36,596 nucleotides of DNA from Gammaproteobacteria bacterium 42_54_T18 (GCA_002163245.1 MAAL01000069.1:1-36596); one strand, 5' to 3'; positions 15,590 to 26,717 are shown, counted from the first letter of the stretch. Notes: generated by a model from the letters alone, not told the origin. Program-made: numbers and translations.

Positions 15590-17296
15590 ATGGCGCTACC
15601 CAGCTCAAACATCACCCCTTCAGCGTCACTTCAAGCACCTAGCCTGTTATTTCGTTTACGTTCAAAATTCACATCATCCAATCTATTTATTCTATTTCTC
15701 TTCAGCACCATTGCACTGTTAGCATTACCCGTACTCACCGTTTTTAGCTTTATTTTTGAACCTGCCAGTGATGTATGGAACCACCTCGTTAACACTGTCC
15801 TGAGTGATTATCTAACCAACAGTTTATTATTATTGCTTGGCGTTGCTGCAGGCACCCTATCCATGGGTATTACCACAGCATGGTTAACCTCCATGTACGA
15901 CTTCCCAGGCCGTCGAGCTATCGAATGGGCCTTGTTACTCCCCCTAGCAATGCCTGCTTATATTATTGCTTATACCTACACAGGTTTATTGGATTTTGCC
16001 GGCCCCGTACAAACATATTTACGTGAGTTATTCGGGTGGCAATACGGTGATTATTGGTTCCCTGAAATACGCTCGTTATTTGGGGCTATTTGTATGTTGT
16101 CATTGGTGTTATACCCCTATATTTATTTGCTCGCGCGCGCCTCATTTTTAGAGCAATCTGTTGTCACCATGGAAGCGGCAAGAACGCTTGGTGCTGGCCC
16201 TTGGAAACGGTTCTTCCATGTTGCATTACCAATGGCCCGCCCTGCCATTGTTGCGGGAACATCCCTAGCATTAATGGAAACCCTGGCGGATTATGGCACC
16301 GTGCAATATTTCGGGGTATCCACCTTCACTACCGGGATATTCAGAACGTGGTTTGGATTAGGTGACCAAGGAGCAGCGGCACAACTCGCAGCCATGTTGC
16401 TTGGGTTTGTTTTGATGCTGATTTTACTGGAACGTTATTCACGTAAACAAGCCCAATACCATCAACAAAGCTCTCGCTACAGCATTCACAAACGCGAAAC
16501 CATTATTGGTATAAAAAGGCTAATCGCCAGCTTCCTATGTTTTATGCCAATAGTATTAGGTTTTTCAATCCCCTTTATACTGTTAGCACAATGGGCGCTA
16601 GGCGAAACCATTGACTCTGCATTTTTGTTACTCGCATGGAACAGCCTTACTCTTGCATTCACAGCATCACTATTAGCGCTCACCTTGGCAATCATTTTAG
16701 GTTATGGCCAACGTTTATTTCCCACCAAAACCGTTAAAGCCGGCGTTCGAGTAGCCACACTAGGCTATGCTGTTCCCGGCACCGTTATTGCGGTGGGAAT
16801 TATTATTCCTCTCGCCTGGATTGATAACACCATCGACGCTTGGGCAATAGAAACCTTTGACGTCGGCACCGGCCTAATATTTTCCGGATCTCTCTTTATT
16901 TTACTCTTTGCTTACTTAGTACGTTTTCTTGCCGTAGCATTAGGAAGCGTAGAGTCCGGTTTACAAACCATTAAACCCTCAATGGATGATTCCGCGCGCT
17001 CTTTAGGTTTTACTCCGATTCAAGTACTTCGAAAGGTGCACCTACCGATTATTCGCCCCAGTTTGTTTACCGCATTATTACTGGTGTTTGTTGATGTATT
17101 AAAAGAATTACCGGCAACATTAATTTTACGCCCTTTTAACTTTAACACCCTCGCGGTTCGAGCCTATGAGCTTGCTAGCGACGAACAACTCGCCAGTGCA
17201 GCGCCCGCAGCAATCACCATTGTACTGACCGGCTTAATTCCTGTGATTTTATTAAACCGCTCCATCAACAAATCAACCCTGGACAACCACCAATGA
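15590..17296 (+). CDS. fbpB: Iron(III) ABC transporter, permease (fused two-domain type)
   Basis: This 568-aa inner-membrane protein has two binding-protein-dependent permease domains with about 12 membrane helices in total. The first domain has EAARTLGAGPWKRFFHVALPMARPAIVAG and the second DDSARSLGFTPIQVLRKVHLPIIRPS; both are EAA loops that dock on the ATPase. The fused layout is typical of FbpB/SfuB. Its stop overlaps the ATPase ATG by 4 bp, indicating translational coupling. Confidence 0.93.
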   Translation: MALPSSNITPSASLQAPSLLFRLRSKFTSSNLFILFLFSTIALLALPVLTVFSFIFEPASDVWNHLVNTVLSDYLTNSLLLLLGVAAGTLSMGITTAWLTSMYDFPGRRAIEWALLLPLAMPAYIIAYTYTGLLDFAGPVQTYLRELFGWQYGDYWFPEIRSLFGAICMLSLVLYPYIYLLARASFLEQSVVTMEAARTLGAGPWKRFFHVALPMARPAIVAGTSLALMETLADYGTVQYFGVSTFTTGIFRTWFGLGDQGAAAQLAAMLLGFVLMLILLERYSRKQAQYHQQSSRYSIHKRETIIGIKRLIASFLCFMPIVLGFSIPFILLAQWALGETIDSAFLLLAWNSLTLAFTASLLALTLAIILGYGQRLFPTKTVKAGVRVATLGYAVPGTVIAVGIIIPLAWIDNTIDAWAIETFDVGTGLIFSGSLFILLFAYLVRFLAVALGSVESGLQTIKPSMDDSARSLGFTPIQVLRKVHLPIIRPSLFTALLLVFVDVLKELPATLILRPFNFNTLAVRAYELASDEQLASAAPAAITIVLTGLIPVILLNRSINKSTLDNHQ

Positions 17297-18345
17297 GCGC
17301 GCACCTTATTTTACAGGATATCGCTATCCGCTACGCCAACAAAACGATCGTAGAAGATATCAGTTTTGCGCTAAAGGAAGGGGAAATAGGTTGTTTATTG
17401 GGGCCATCCGGCTGTGGGAAAACGACATTATTACGCACCATTGCCGGCTTTGAACGCCCCACACACGGTAAAATCACACTACGAGGAAACGAGGTGGCTA
17501 GCCCCTCGCTGCTAGTACCCCCAGAAAAACGCAGAGTTGGCATGGTGTTCCAAGATTACGCACTATTTCCCCACCTCACCATTGAGCAAAACATTGCATT
17601 TGGCCTAAGCAAACAAAGCAAGCCGGAACAGCTGCAACGGGTTGACGCGTTACTCACATTAATTGGCTTATCTCATACAAAAAAACGTTACCCCCACCAA
17701 CTATCCGGCGGCCAACAACAACGTATCGCCCTAGCAAGAGCATTAGCGCCAAAACCTGACATCCTATTATTAGACGAGCCCTTCTCAAATCTTGATGTTG
17801 AGTTACGTGAACATCTTGTCCATGATGTAAGGCAGCTGATTAAGTCAGAAAAAGTTACCGCTATTCTCGTCACCCATGATCAGCAAGAAGCCTTCGCTAC
17901 ATCCGACAAAATCGCACTACTAAATGACGGCAAATTAATTCAATGGGGCAGTGCCGATGAATTATACGACCAACCTAACAGCGTGTTTTCTGCTGAATTT
18001 ATTGGCCAAGGAACACTCATTAAAGGTGCTATAAAAAAAGGCAACGACGGTACCAACAATCTCCAGACTGAAATAGGGAATTTAACAATCCCTGAACATA
18101 TCGCTCACAACGACGCTGTAAAATTATTAATTCGTCCAGACCGAATAGCATTATCCAATAACGAATCCGATATCTCCGTCACTCTGGTCAGCAAAAGCTT
18201 TCGTGGTGGACATTATTTATGCTCACTGGAAACAAACAACAAACAATTGTTAACCGTACGATTACCAGCCCAAAACACTCCCGCTCCAGGTGCACAACTT
18301 TTCATCACGGTATCCCTTTCTAATACAACGCCGATCATTTATTAA
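17293..18345 (+). CDS. fbpC: Iron(III) ABC transporter, ATP-binding protein
   Basis: This 350-aa ATPase has Walker A GPSGCGKTTLL, the Q-loop VFQDYALFPHL, signature LSGGQQQRIALARAL, Walker B ILLLDEP and the switch His in LVTHDQQEA. A C-terminal extension (about 235-350) is a TOBE-like domain, as in FbpC/PotA transporters. It starts inside the permease stop codon (ATGA overlap) and is the last gene of the Fur-controlled operon. Confidence 0.94.
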   Translation: MSAHLILQDIAIRYANKTIVEDISFALKEGEIGCLLGPSGCGKTTLLRTIAGFERPTHGKITLRGNEVASPSLLVPPEKRRVGMVFQDYALFPHLTIEQNIAFGLSKQSKPEQLQRVDALLTLIGLSHTKKRYPHQLSGGQQQRIALARALAPKPDILLLDEPFSNLDVELREHLVHDVRQLIKSEKVTAILVTHDQQEAFATSDKIALLNDGKLIQWGSADELYDQPNSVFSAEFIGQGTLIKGAIKKGNDGTNNLQTEIGNLTIPEHIAHNDAVKLLIRPDRIALSNNESDISVTLVSKSFRGGHYLCSLETNNKQLLTVRLPAQNTPAPGAQLFITVSLSNTTPIIY

Positions 18346-18459
18346 TCAAGACTCTGCAAAGAAAGCCAAATAAGCCTGACAAACTGCGTTACCCAAGCAA
18401 GATTTTGTGTAGACTAGCCAGATGAAGTAAAACAACATGTCTACAGTAGGAATCTTCCC

Positions 18460-20397
18460 ATGAGTGAACACAAAGTATATCCCGTCAAACCCGACTATGC
18501 TGCTGGCGCAAATATTACCAAAGAACAATATGATGCCTGGTATCAAGAATCCATTACTGACCCTGATACGTTCTGGGCAGACCGTGCCAATGAGTTCCTC
18601 GACTGGGATCAACCTTTCACTCAAACTCAACGCTTTGATTTTAATAAAGCTGAAGCCACCTGGTTTGAAGGTGGCAAACTCAACATCACCACCAACTGTA
18701 TTGATCGACACTTAGAAAAACGAGGCGAACAGGTTGCCATTATTTGGGAAGGTGACGACCCGGAAGACGATGCCAGTATCACTTACAATGATCTACACAA
18801 AAACGTCTGCAAGCTAGCCAATGCATTACGTGCACGCGGTGTTAAAAAAGGGGATCGGGTTTGTATCTACATGCCCATGATTGTTGAAGCTACTTATGCA
18901 ATGTTAGCCTGTGCGCGTATCGGTGCTGTGCACTCGGTAGTATTTGGTGGCTTCTCCCCCGACGCACTAAAAGATCGTATCCTCAATTCTGATTGCCAAA
19001 CACTGATCACTGCCGATGAAGGTGTACGTGGCGGCAAAACGGTCCCATTAAAAGCCAATGCTGACAAAGCGCTAGAGTCTTGCCCAAATGTTCACACCTG
19101 TCTTGTGGTAGAACGCACCGGTGGTGACATCCAATGGAACGAGAAAGTTGACGTTTGGTATCACGACCTTGTAGAGCAAATGCCAGAAGAATGTGAGCCT
19201 GAGTCCATGGACTCAGAGGATCCATTATTCATTCTCTATACCTCTGGCTCAACAGGCAAACCCAAAGGTGTTTTACACACTACAGGGGGTTATCTATTGT
19301 GTGCTGCCATGACCCACAAATATGCCCTCGATTATCGTGAAGGCGACATTTACTGGTGTACCGCCGATGTAGGTTGGATTACTGGGCACTCTTATATTGT
19401 CTATGGCCCCCTTGCTAACGGCGCCACAACATTAATGTTTGAAGGTATTCCAACGTATCCGGATGCATCCCGCTGCTGGCAAGTTATCGACAAACATAAG
19501 GTTAATATCTTTTATACTGCTCCAACAGCATTACGCGCCTTAATGCGAGTCGGCAACGAACCGGTCACCAAAACCAGTCGCGCCTCACTGCGTCTACTGG
19601 GTACCGTCGGTGAACCCATCAACCCCGAAGCCTGGGAATGGTATTACAATATCGTTGGTGAAAGCCGCTGCCCTATCGTTGATACTTGGTGGCAGACAGA
19701 AACCGGTGCAGCAATGATTGCCCCATTACCTGGAGCTCACGCGCTAAAGCCAGGATCAGCAACCTACCCATTCTTTGGTGTACAACCCGCACTGGTTGAT
19801 GGTGAGGGCAATATCCTGGAAGGGGAAGCCGAAGGTAACCTTATCATCACGCATTCCTGGCCTAGCCAAATTCGCTCTGTTTACGGTGATCATCAGCGTT
19901 GTATTGATACTTATTTTTCCACTTATAAAGACAGCTACTTTACCGGTGACGGTGCTCGCCGTGATGCCGATGGCTGTTATTGGATTACGGGGCGTGTTGA
20001 CGATGTGCTCAACGTTTCCGGCCACAGACTTGGCACTGCAGAAATCGAAAGTGCGTTGGTATTACATAAAGCTGTCGCAGAAGCCGCTGTTGTTGGTTAC
20101 CCTCATGACATCAAAGGCCAAGGCATTTATGTTTATGTCACACTTATGGCTGGTGTTGAAGCCTCTGACACACTAAAAGCCGACCTGGTAAAAATGGTCA
20201 ACACTGAAATTGGGCCCATCGCCAAGCCTGATATTATCCAGTGGGCCCCAGGATTACCAAAAACCCGCTCAGGTAAAATCATGCGCAGGATACTACGCAA
20301 AGTTGCCGCCAATGAGATTGATAGCTTAGGTGACACGTCTACACTAGCCGATCCTAGTGTTGTTGATGATATTATTACAAATCGCGCCATCAAATAG
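18460..20397 (+). CDS. acs: Acetyl-CoA synthetase
   Basis: Acs activates acetate to acetyl-CoA through acetyl-AMP. At 645 aa it is the standard length. The motifs are [20 protein letters not shown] (P-loop-like), [42 protein letters not shown] and the C-terminal [11 protein letters not shown], whose lysine is the residue acetylated to control Acs in other bacteria. A ribosome-binding site (AGTAGGAA) precedes the ATG. It follows the iron transporter by 114 bp and appears to be a separate unit. Catabolite control by the CrcZ-like RNA would be plausible for acetate use, but I see only a near-match to the A-rich motif in its leader. Confidence 0.97.
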   Translation: MSEHKVYPVKPDYAAGANITKEQYDAWYQESITDPDTFWADRANEFLDWDQPFTQTQRFDFNKAEATWFEGGKLNITTNCIDRHLEKRGEQVAIIWEGDDPEDDASITYNDLHKNVCKLANALRARGVKKGDRVCIYMPMIVEATYAMLACARIGAVHSVVFGGFSPDALKDRILNSDCQTLITADEGVRGGKTVPLKANADKALESCPNVHTCLVVERTGGDIQWNEKVDVWYHDLVEQMPEECEPESMDSEDPLFILYTSGSTGKPKGVLHTTGGYLLCAAMTHKYALDYREGDIYWCTADVGWITGHSYIVYGPLANGATTLMFEGIPTYPDASRCWQVIDKHKVNIFYTAPTALRALMRVGNEPVTKTSRASLRLLGTVGEPINPEAWEWYYNIVGESRCPIVDTWWQTETGAAMIAPLPGAHALKPGSATYPFFGVQPALVDGEGNILEGEAEGNLIITHSWPSQIRSVYGDHQRCIDTYFSTYKDSYFTGDGARRDADGCYWITGRVDDVLNVSGHRLGTAEIESALVLHKAVAEAAVVGYPHDIKGQGIYVYVTLMAGVEASDTLKADLVKMVNTEIGPIAKPDIIQWAPGLPKTRSGKIMRRILRKVAANEIDSLGDTSTLADPSVVDDIITNRAIK

Positions 20398-20410
20398 CTC
20401 TTGATGCATT

Positions 20411-20456
20411 AGAATAGGGTTGTTATAGCGGACGCCTTACATAACAACCCTATTCT
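20411..20456 (+). terminator. 16-bp hairpin after acs
   Basis: AGAATAGGGTTGTTAT (20411-20426) is perfectly inverted at 20441-20456 around a 14-nt loop. It lies 14 bp after the acs stop. No T-run of normal length follows (CACTTTCACC), so it may be a weak or factor-assisted terminator or a 3' stabilising stem. Confidence 0.6.
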
Positions 20457-20633
20457 CACTTTCACCTTACCGAAAACACCCACCAACAAAAACAATACTC
20501 AATCAATGCTCGACAAAAAATAAAACAAATACTTTCAATAAGTTACACCCCTTCTTTAACGTTTCTCCTACTCTGCATTTCTTAGCTATAGTTAATAGAT
20601 CCCATAGCAATTAACAGCACATGCAGTTAGCCA

Positions 20634-23600
20634 ATGACAAAGTTTACTACCCTATTTCAACACCCTCTTTTTATCTATAAAACCCTCGCCTGGAGCTTGG
20701 TGGTTTTATGTTGCTTGGGGTTAACTCTGCCTACCTTGGGTCACTCTGCAGCAGCGACTTCCATTTCTACAACCTCCCCTGCCTCAGTCCCCGTCAGTAA
20801 AGGCATGAATAGCATAGCGCTAGGGAAGTCTCTTCTTTATTGGGTTGATAGCAATGACACAGCCAACATTGATAACATAGTAAAAAAAGGACAAAGCCAT
20901 TGGAAACCCGTCGAGACAGACACCCCAAACTTTGGCTTCACCAGTGAAACATACTGGTTCAGACTTGATACAAGCAATATCGAAAACATTCAACAAAAAG
21001 TATTATTAAGCATCGAGTATGCCGCCCTAGATGACATTCAAATCTATGAAGTTCAAAACGGCAACGTATTACAATCTCACGTTCTAGGTGACAAGCACCC
21101 CTTTAACAGTCGCCCTATTTACAACCGTAATTTTATTGTTCCTATTATCTACAAACCCGGCGAGCATAAACGTATTTTTCTACGCATAAGTACCACAGGC
21201 TCTGTTCAGGTCCCACTATTTATCCGAGACTACGATCACTTTAATGAACAAGAACAAGGCTACCTAACCGGCCAGGGCTTTTATTACGGCTTAATGTTTA
21301 TTATGGCTGTGTATAATTTATTCCTATTTATTTCTATCCGAGATGTGGCCTACCTTTATTACGCCATCTCTGTTGCTGCTTTTGCCCTTTTTCAAGCTTC
21401 ATTGCACGGAGTGGGATTTCAATTTATATGGCCTAATATAGCGGGAGCCAATAGCTGGAGCATCCCATTTTTCCTCAGTGTATTTGCACTCGCAGGGTGT
21501 TTATTTACCAACTCGTTTCTTCGGCTAAAAAAGTATCATATTAACTTTCATCGTTTTTTTACTCTTTGGATAGTGTTTTACACTTTCATTGGCATCGGCT
21601 CACTGTTTGCACCGTACCAAATAGTAATACGCCTCGCGGCAGTTGGTTCCATTCCCGCTGCTATTATCGCGCTGTATATCGGTATAAAGATGCTGACAGA
21701 AGGTCACAAATCCGCTCGTTTCTTTGCTTCAGCATGGTCAGCATTTCTGATTTCCGCCTTTATCTTAGCATTAAATAAATTCTCTCTATTACCTCGAACT
21801 AACCTCACAGAATACGCCCCTCAAATTGGCGGCATTTTACAAGTTATACTTTTATCCTTCGCTCTTGCAGACCGTATTAGCATGGATAGAAAAGCCAAGC
21901 TTTCAGCGCAACAGAAATTACTGGAAAGTGAAAAACAAGCTCGCCTTGACCAAGAACGTTACATGCAGCTTAAAATAGAAGCGAGAGAAGAAGAAATGAT
22001 CGCAGAGAGAAAAGTGTTCTCTGCAGAAGCTGAAAGCAAAGCCAAGAGTGAATTTCTCGCCACCATGAGCCATGAAATTCGCACCCCTATGAACGGAGTA
22101 CTCGGTATGGCGGAGTTACTTCAAAGTACCGAATTACAAAAGACGCAGCGTCAATATGTAGACATCATTAGCAGCTCAGGGAAAGCGCTTCTTAATATCA
22201 TCAATGACATCCTAGATTATTCAAAAATCGCATCAGGAAAAATGGACATTGAATCCGTTGATGTCGACATTGATCAGTTGTGTTTGGAGTGCGCATCGGT
22301 GTTTTCCCTTACCGCCGAAAAAAAGCACCTAGAGCTTGTTTCTTCAATTGAACCCAACACCCCCATGCTGATTCAGTCCGACCCAACAAGGCTTCGCCAA
22401 ATCTTACTTAACCTTCTAGGCAACGCATTTAAATTTACCAATAGTGGTTGCATTAGTTTACGTGCCTTTGAGATCAAAGAATCCTATTCTGCTGACAATG
22501 GCCACCTCTTACGATTCGAAGTCAAAGATAGCGGCATCGGTATTACTGAAGAACAACAAAACAAACTCTTTACTGCCTTTTCTCAAGCAGACAAATCAAC
22601 CAGCCGGCAATTTGGTGGCACTGGCCTGGGCCTGAGTATATCCAAGAACCTATCCCAATTAATGGGTGGAGAAATAGGCGTTGAAAGTATCGAGGGTGAA
22701 GGTTCAACGTTTTGGTTTACCATTCGCTGCCAAGAAGCCAACGACACATTCAAAGAAGAACACTATATCCCTCTCTCCTCCCTTAAAGGTAAACGCGTTC
22801 TCCTTGTGGATGACTCTCCCGAATTTATACAGGTGGTAAAAGAACAAGCAGAATCCTGGGGAATGGAGGCATCAGTTGCTTATTACGGCGAGCAAGCACT
22901 AAAAATGTTACACACCGCATACGATGAGAAACGCCCTTATGAGCTAGTATCCTTTGATATGAATATGCCAGGGCTCAGCGGCCTAGAGTGCGCTCAAGCC
23001 ATGAGCCAAGACAACGACCTTAAGGCCATTAAACGTTTGCTCCTAACCGCTATGCGAACCACTCCCGAAAAATCGGTACTAAAGAATGCAGGGATAGAAG
23101 TTGCTATGCAAAAACCCGCATCAGCAACGGCGTTACGCGAGTCATTTCTAAACTTACTGGGTTATAGCCAAGAGCAATTGCCTGGGCAACAAAATGACCA
23201 AACAGAGCGCCTATCACGCCTGAGTAAAAAACATGTTCTCATTGCAGAGGACAACATGGTCAATCAAATGGTTATCAAAGGTATGCTTAAGAAATTAAAA
23301 GTCTCCTTTGATATCGCTAGCGATGGTGTAGAGGCCTTTGACAATATCAAACAACACCATGACAAATACGACGCGGTATTAATGGATTGTGAAATGCCGA
23401 ATATGGATGGTTACGATGCAACAACTGCCATCCGTAGCTGGGAGCAGGAAAACAACGAACACCCCCTTCCCATTATCGCTCTTACCGCTCACGCAATGAA
23501 AGATCGACTCGACAAGGCGATTACATGCGGCATGGACAGCCACCTTGTTAAACCTATCGAAATTGAAGGGTTACGTAGCTGCCTTGAAACACATATATTG

Positions 23601-23669
23601 GATAATCATAGCGAAGATGATACGAATTCGCTTCAACCTCATGGTGCTGAAAAAAACGGCAGCCTTTAG
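20634..23669 (+). CDS. Hybrid sensor histidine kinase, 7TMR-DISM type with two receiver domains
   Basis: This 1011-aa inner-membrane kinase has, in order: a signal/anchor segment (about 15-45), a periplasmic 7TMR-DISMED2-like domain (about 60-190, with [12 protein letters not shown]), seven membrane helices (about 215-415), a coiled coil (about 415-465), HisKA with His480 in [11 protein letters not shown], a HATPase domain with [15 protein letters not shown] and GGTGLGLSI, and two receivers. Receiver 1 has VDDSPE and Asp775 ([10 protein letters not shown]). Receiver 2 has AEDNMVNQ, Asp918 ([11 protein letters not shown]) and KP. DISM proteins sense carbohydrate-like or other small ligands, but the ligand here is unknown. 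No partner regulator is adjacent, so it is an orphan. Confidence 0.9.
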   Translation: MTKFTTLFQHPLFIYKTLAWSLVVLCCLGLTLPTLGHSAAATSISTTSPASVPVSKGMNSIALGKSLLYWVDSNDTANIDNIVKKGQSHWKPVETDTPNFGFTSETYWFRLDTSNIENIQQKVLLSIEYAALDDIQIYEVQNGNVLQSHVLGDKHPFNSRPIYNRNFIVPIIYKPGEHKRIFLRISTTGSVQVPLFIRDYDHFNEQEQGYLTGQGFYYGLMFIMAVYNLFLFISIRDVAYLYYAISVAAFALFQASLHGVGFQFIWPNIAGANSWSIPFFLSVFALAGCLFTNSFLRLKKYHINFHRFFTLWIVFYTFIGIGSLFAPYQIVIRLAAVGSIPAAIIALYIGIKMLTEGHKSARFFASAWSAFLISAFILALNKFSLLPRTNLTEYAPQIGGILQVILLSFALADRISMDRKAKLSAQQKLLESEKQARLDQERYMQLKIEAREEEMIAERKVFSAEAESKAKSEFLATMSHEIRTPMNGVLGMAELLQSTELQKTQRQYVDIISSSGKALLNIINDILDYSKIASGKMDIESVDVDIDQLCLECASVFSLTAEKKHLELVSSIEPNTPMLIQSDPTRLRQILLNLLGNAFKFTNSGCISLRAFEIKESYSADNGHLLRFEVKDSGIGITEEQQNKLFTAFSQADKSTSRQFGGTGLGLSISKNLSQLMGGEIGVESIEGEGSTFWFTIRCQEANDTFKEEHYIPLSSLKGKRVLLVDDSPEFIQVVKEQAESWGMEASVAYYGEQALKMLHTAYDEKRPYELVSFDMNMPGLSGLECAQAMSQDNDLKAIKRLLLTAMRTTPEKSVLKNAGIEVAMQKPASATALRESFLNLLGYSQEQLPGQQNDQTERLSRLSKKHVLIAEDNMVNQMVIKGMLKKLKVSFDIASDGVEAFDNIKQHHDKYDAVLMDCEMPNMDGYDATTAIRSWEQENNEHPLPIIALTAHAMKDRLDKAITCGMDSHLVKPIEIEGLRSCLETHILDNHSEDDTNSLQPHGAEKNGSL

Positions 23670-23677
23670 TCATTAAA

Positions 23678-23697
23678 AGGCAGTCCAAAGACTGCCT
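23678..23697. terminator. Terminator between convergent kinase and desaturase genes
   Basis: AGGCAGTC and GACTGCCT form a perfect 8-bp stem around CAAA. On the minus strand it is followed by TTTTAAT, which suits termination of the desaturase gene. On the plus strand the T-run is absent, so for the kinase gene it would be weak. Confidence 0.7.
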
Positions 23698-23734
23698 CTG
23701 CTAACGACATAACGAATAACATGACAAACAAAAA

Positions 23735-24643
23735 CTAACGTTCTAGAGCTGTCTGTGCATCCCCTTCAACAGGTTGTCGACTAAATATTCCAACAATCGG
23801 CGTACCATACTCTCGTAAAATCGGCTCTATCTCTCGGTGCACAGCGTGGTATCGATAAAAAGGCACGCGGGGGAATAAATGGTGAACCGAATGCAAATTT
23901 TGACCAAGCCAAAACCACTCAAATGGCTTCATCCAAGTAGGCATAATCAGGCTATTGGTCGTACGATAACGCTGCTGTTCCTGATAAGGAATATGTGGTC
24001 GATAAGCAAACCAATAAGCGGTAAAAAGACCTCCAAGTACATACCCCGTCAAAAGCACAGTAAGATCACCAGGTTGATCCACCAATAATACAAAGGCAAC
24101 CCTCCAGCCGATAGAGACAAGCACCTCAGTACAATACGTCACCCGCTCTTTTATACTTGCGGAACGCCAGCCATGTTTTACAAAAAATGTATTTTGAATC
24201 CACAAGAATTTAAACACTGTAGTCAACGCGCTCAGCAGGCCTTTTCCAAAACCGCTAACCACATAATCTGGATCTTTATCGGGATGATTAGTATATCGAT
24301 GATGAGTAAAATGCTCCAAGCGGTGCGACGCGTAAGGCACCGCAATTAATGGCGCCACAAGAAAACCACAAAGTTTATTGAGCCACTCCAACTGATCATT
24401 CTTTCCATGGATATTACCATGAGCCGCTTCGTGCAACGGAGTGTAAGACATGTAAGTAAATGCCCCCAATATAAGCAAGGCTGCCCACGCAGGAAGTATA
24501 CCCATTGCAAACAAAGCTAGGTTGGTTGAAAAACCAATGAGCACCACAACAACCATTACCACGGTAGGCCAAGCAACGTAACCCATATGCTGTTTGGCAA
24601 CGGCAATGGCTTGTTTATTAAGTTTAGCGAGATCAGCTGACAT
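23735..24643 (-). CDS. Membrane fatty acid desaturase / hydroxylase
   Basis: This 302-aa integral membrane di-iron enzyme has the three histidine boxes of the desaturase superfamily: HEAAHGN, HFTHHRYTNHPDKDPD and HSVHH. Two hydrophobic helix pairs surround them, and the N-terminal segment MVVVVLIGFSTNLALFAMGI is the first. Members introduce double bonds into acyl chains or hydroxylate carotenoids; the HHRYTNHPDKDPD pattern does not settle which. It is transcribed divergently from an AraC regulator that starts 152 bp away. Confidence 0.88.
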   Translation of the reverse strand: MSADLAKLNKQAIAVAKQHMGYVAWPTVVMVVVVLIGFSTNLALFAMGILPAWAALLILGAFTYMSYTPLHEAAHGNIHGKNDQLEWLNKLCGFLVAPLIAVPYASHRLEHFTHHRYTNHPDKDPDYVVSGFGKGLLSALTTVFKFLWIQNTFFVKHGWRSASIKERVTYCTEVLVSIGWRVAFVLLVDQPGDLTVLLTGYVLGGLFTAYWFAYRPHIPYQEQQRYRTTNSLIMPTWMKPFEWFWLGQNLHSVHHLFPRVPFYRYHAVHREIEPILREYGTPIVGIFSRQPVEGDAQTALER

Positions 24644-24794
24644 AACGATCCTCTTGTTTTTTACAGTTATTGTTCAGTAGTTTATGCTTCTACGTTACCG
24701 GACTACTATCAACGCAAACAGGGCCACCGAGGCCATTCAATTTGCATATATGGCCAGCTAGTCATCCTTACTTGATTACGTTAGACTTTCTTTT

Positions 24795-25811
24795 ATGCTA
24801 AAAAATGACCCAATTCTTCACCCGGTTGCCATCCCTCAAGTAATGATAAACTTTGCTGCTAACCACGGCATAGACCAAGACACCTGCCTGCAAGGCACTG
24901 ATATTACTGAAGAGATACTGCAAGATAGCGAGGCGCTCATTACTCGCAATCAAGAAATGCGACTGATCGAAAACCTCATCCTTGCATTACCTGACGAACC
25001 TGCACTGGGATTTAAACTAGGCCTGCAATACAATATTGCGACCTTTGGGATATGGGGTTTTGCATTACGAACCAGCCGCACCCTCCGTGATGCAGCAACG
25101 CGAGCGTTACAATACCTCCCCCTTAGCACCGCCTATTGCCGGGTCTATCGATTTGAAGACGCAGAGCACTATGGCCTCTGTATGGACCCGGAATCAATCC
25201 CTCTACATTTGCGTCAATTTTTATTAGAGCGAGACATGGCGACAGGTCTAAACCTAATGAGGGAGCTCAGCTTAGCAGGCGTGAGTATCAGCTCTACGGA
25301 GCTCCAGGGTAAACCTCCTGAATATGCTGACCTGATTGAAAAACTTAGTGGCCTTAAACCAATATACAATAGCCCGCGTAACGCGATGCTGATAAAACTC
25401 AGTAACATGGATAAACCACTCCCGACATTCGACGCCAATCTTGTGCGAATGCTCGATGAACAATGCAGATTACAATTAGAGCGCCGAAAAACGACTGGCC
25501 TTGCGGAGCAAGTGCGAAAACAATTACTTGGCCCTTTAGGGTTGGTTGCGGTTCTTGATGACGTGGCCTGCGCATTAGCATTGTCCCCACGCAGCTTACG
25601 AAGAAAGCTAGAGCAAGAAGGCACCAGTTTTCGCTCTATTGTGGAAGAAGAGCGCCGTCAAATTGCATTGCAGTTACTCACGTGCAGCAACATGATACTG
25701 GATGAACTTGCGATACATATAGGGTACACGGACACTGCGAGTTTTACGCGAGCCTTTCGGCGCTGGATGAGCTGCTCTCCTGGCGAATACCGTAAAAATA
25801 ATAGCCGTTAA
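24795..25811 (+). CDS. AraC-family transcriptional regulator (OruR-like)
   Basis: This 338-aa regulator has the same layout as the one at 10921. An arabinose-binding-like N-terminal domain (about 20-200, ALGFKLGLQYNIATFGIWG) precedes the C-terminal HTH pair (VAVLDDVACALALSPRSLRRK, then LAIHIGYTDTASFTRAFRRW and SPGEYRK). It is divergent from the membrane desaturase and is a good candidate for its regulator. The 151-bp shared upstream region holds AGTAGT (24673-24678) and ACTACT (24699-24704), inverted with respect to each other, which could be operator halves. Confidence 0.88.
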   Translation: MLKNDPILHPVAIPQVMINFAANHGIDQDTCLQGTDITEEILQDSEALITRNQEMRLIENLILALPDEPALGFKLGLQYNIATFGIWGFALRTSRTLRDAATRALQYLPLSTAYCRVYRFEDAEHYGLCMDPESIPLHLRQFLLERDMATGLNLMRELSLAGVSISSTELQGKPPEYADLIEKLSGLKPIYNSPRNAMLIKLSNMDKPLPTFDANLVRMLDEQCRLQLERRKTTGLAEQVRKQLLGPLGLVAVLDDVACALALSPRSLRRKLEQEGTSFRSIVEEERRQIALQLLTCSNMILDELAIHIGYTDTASFTRAFRRWMSCSPGEYRKNNSR

Positions 25812-25845
25812 CGTTTCTCAACTAGGCCAATATGAATAACTTACC

Positions 25846-26427
25846 CTAACGTCGCCCTTGATGCCTTTCTTTATTTTCAAGTTTCTGCTGTTCACTCTTA
25901 CGCAGCAAGACATACACAGCCCCTACTCCGCCTTGATGTTTCTGTGCACTATGAAACGCTAACACTTCATCCATTTGTGGTAGCCACTTATTCACAAAGC
26001 TTTTAAGAAATGCCGGCGGATTACTTTGTACACCCTTACCATGCAAGATCATCACGGTTCGTAAACCATGCTCCACCCCTTCCGTTACAAAATCAAAAAC
26101 ATCCTTGTGTGCTTCTTTTAGCGTCTTGCGATGTAAATCAAGTACACCGTGTATTTCATATTTACCTAAACGTAACTTACGGTAGACACCTTTTTGCACG
26201 CCGTCTCGCTTAAAACAAATAATACCTAGCGGGTCTACTGGCTCAACAAAATCCGTAGATAACACATTGGGGTTGAGTACTATTTTACCTTCTGCCGAGG
26301 CTCTACGGGCTAACTGGGATTCACTTGGATCCCCAGAAGAAACCGGGGCGGTTACCTTCTCTTTTTGACTGATGGGTGCAACACCTGTCATTTCTTGTTT
26401 AAAAAAATCAAAATCATCTTCAGACAT
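25846..26427 (-). CDS. Smr-domain protein (SmrA/YdaL-like)
   Basis: The 193-aa protein has a variable N-terminal half and a C-terminal Smr domain (about 100-185). Visible are VLDLHRKTLKEAH, VMILHGKG and VGAVYVLLRK, with the LDLH and HGKG motifs of Smr endonuclease-like domains. GGAGG 7 nt before ATG 26427 decides the start; an in-frame ATG at 26442 is upstream. SmrA-type proteins nick or bind nucleic acid; the role of stand-alone members is poorly known. Confidence 0.88.
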   Translation of the reverse strand: MSEDDFDFFKQEMTGVAPISQKEKVTAPVSSGDPSESQLARRASAEGKIVLNPNVLSTDFVEPVDPLGIICFKRDGVQKGVYRKLRLGKYEIHGVLDLHRKTLKEAHKDVFDFVTEGVEHGLRTVMILHGKGVQSNPPAFLKSFVNKWLPQMDEVLAFHSAQKHQGGVGAVYVLLRKSEQQKLENKERHQGRR

Positions 26428-26468
26428 CACACCCTCCATCACTTATTCTTCAACGCCGCTTAACGCGA

Positions 26469-26717
26469 TTACTTCAACCCGTCTTTCGAAAAGAAAGCCA
26501 CATTATCGGCGATAAACTTCACCTTAACGTTTTTGTCTTCCTCTCCCCAAGTACAGCTCTTAGTCCCCAAGATCTCATCACAGTTTGTCGGTTCACCCAG
26601 TAACGAAACAACACGGTCGTAATCCATGCCTGCTTTTAGCTGATTATAATTTTCCAAGGTCAATTTCCCACAACCCGCCAATACTACTAACATCAACCCT
26701 AAAACTACCTTTTTCAT
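26469..26717 (-). CDS. Small lipoprotein with BamE/SmpA-like fold
   Basis: This 82-aa protein starts with a lipoprotein signal (MKKVVLGLMLVVLAGCGK) with lipobox LAGC. The mature part has NYNQLKAGMDYDRVVSLLGEP, the signature of BamE/SmpA- and DUF3862-like domains, and two further cysteines (CDEIL and SCTW) that may form a disulfide. It is shorter than BamE itself. It is probably an envelope protein of unknown role. Confidence 0.82.
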   Translation of the reverse strand: MKKVVLGLMLVVLAGCGKLTLENYNQLKAGMDYDRVVSLLGEPTNCDEILGTKSCTWGEEDKNVKVKFIADNVAFFSKDGLK

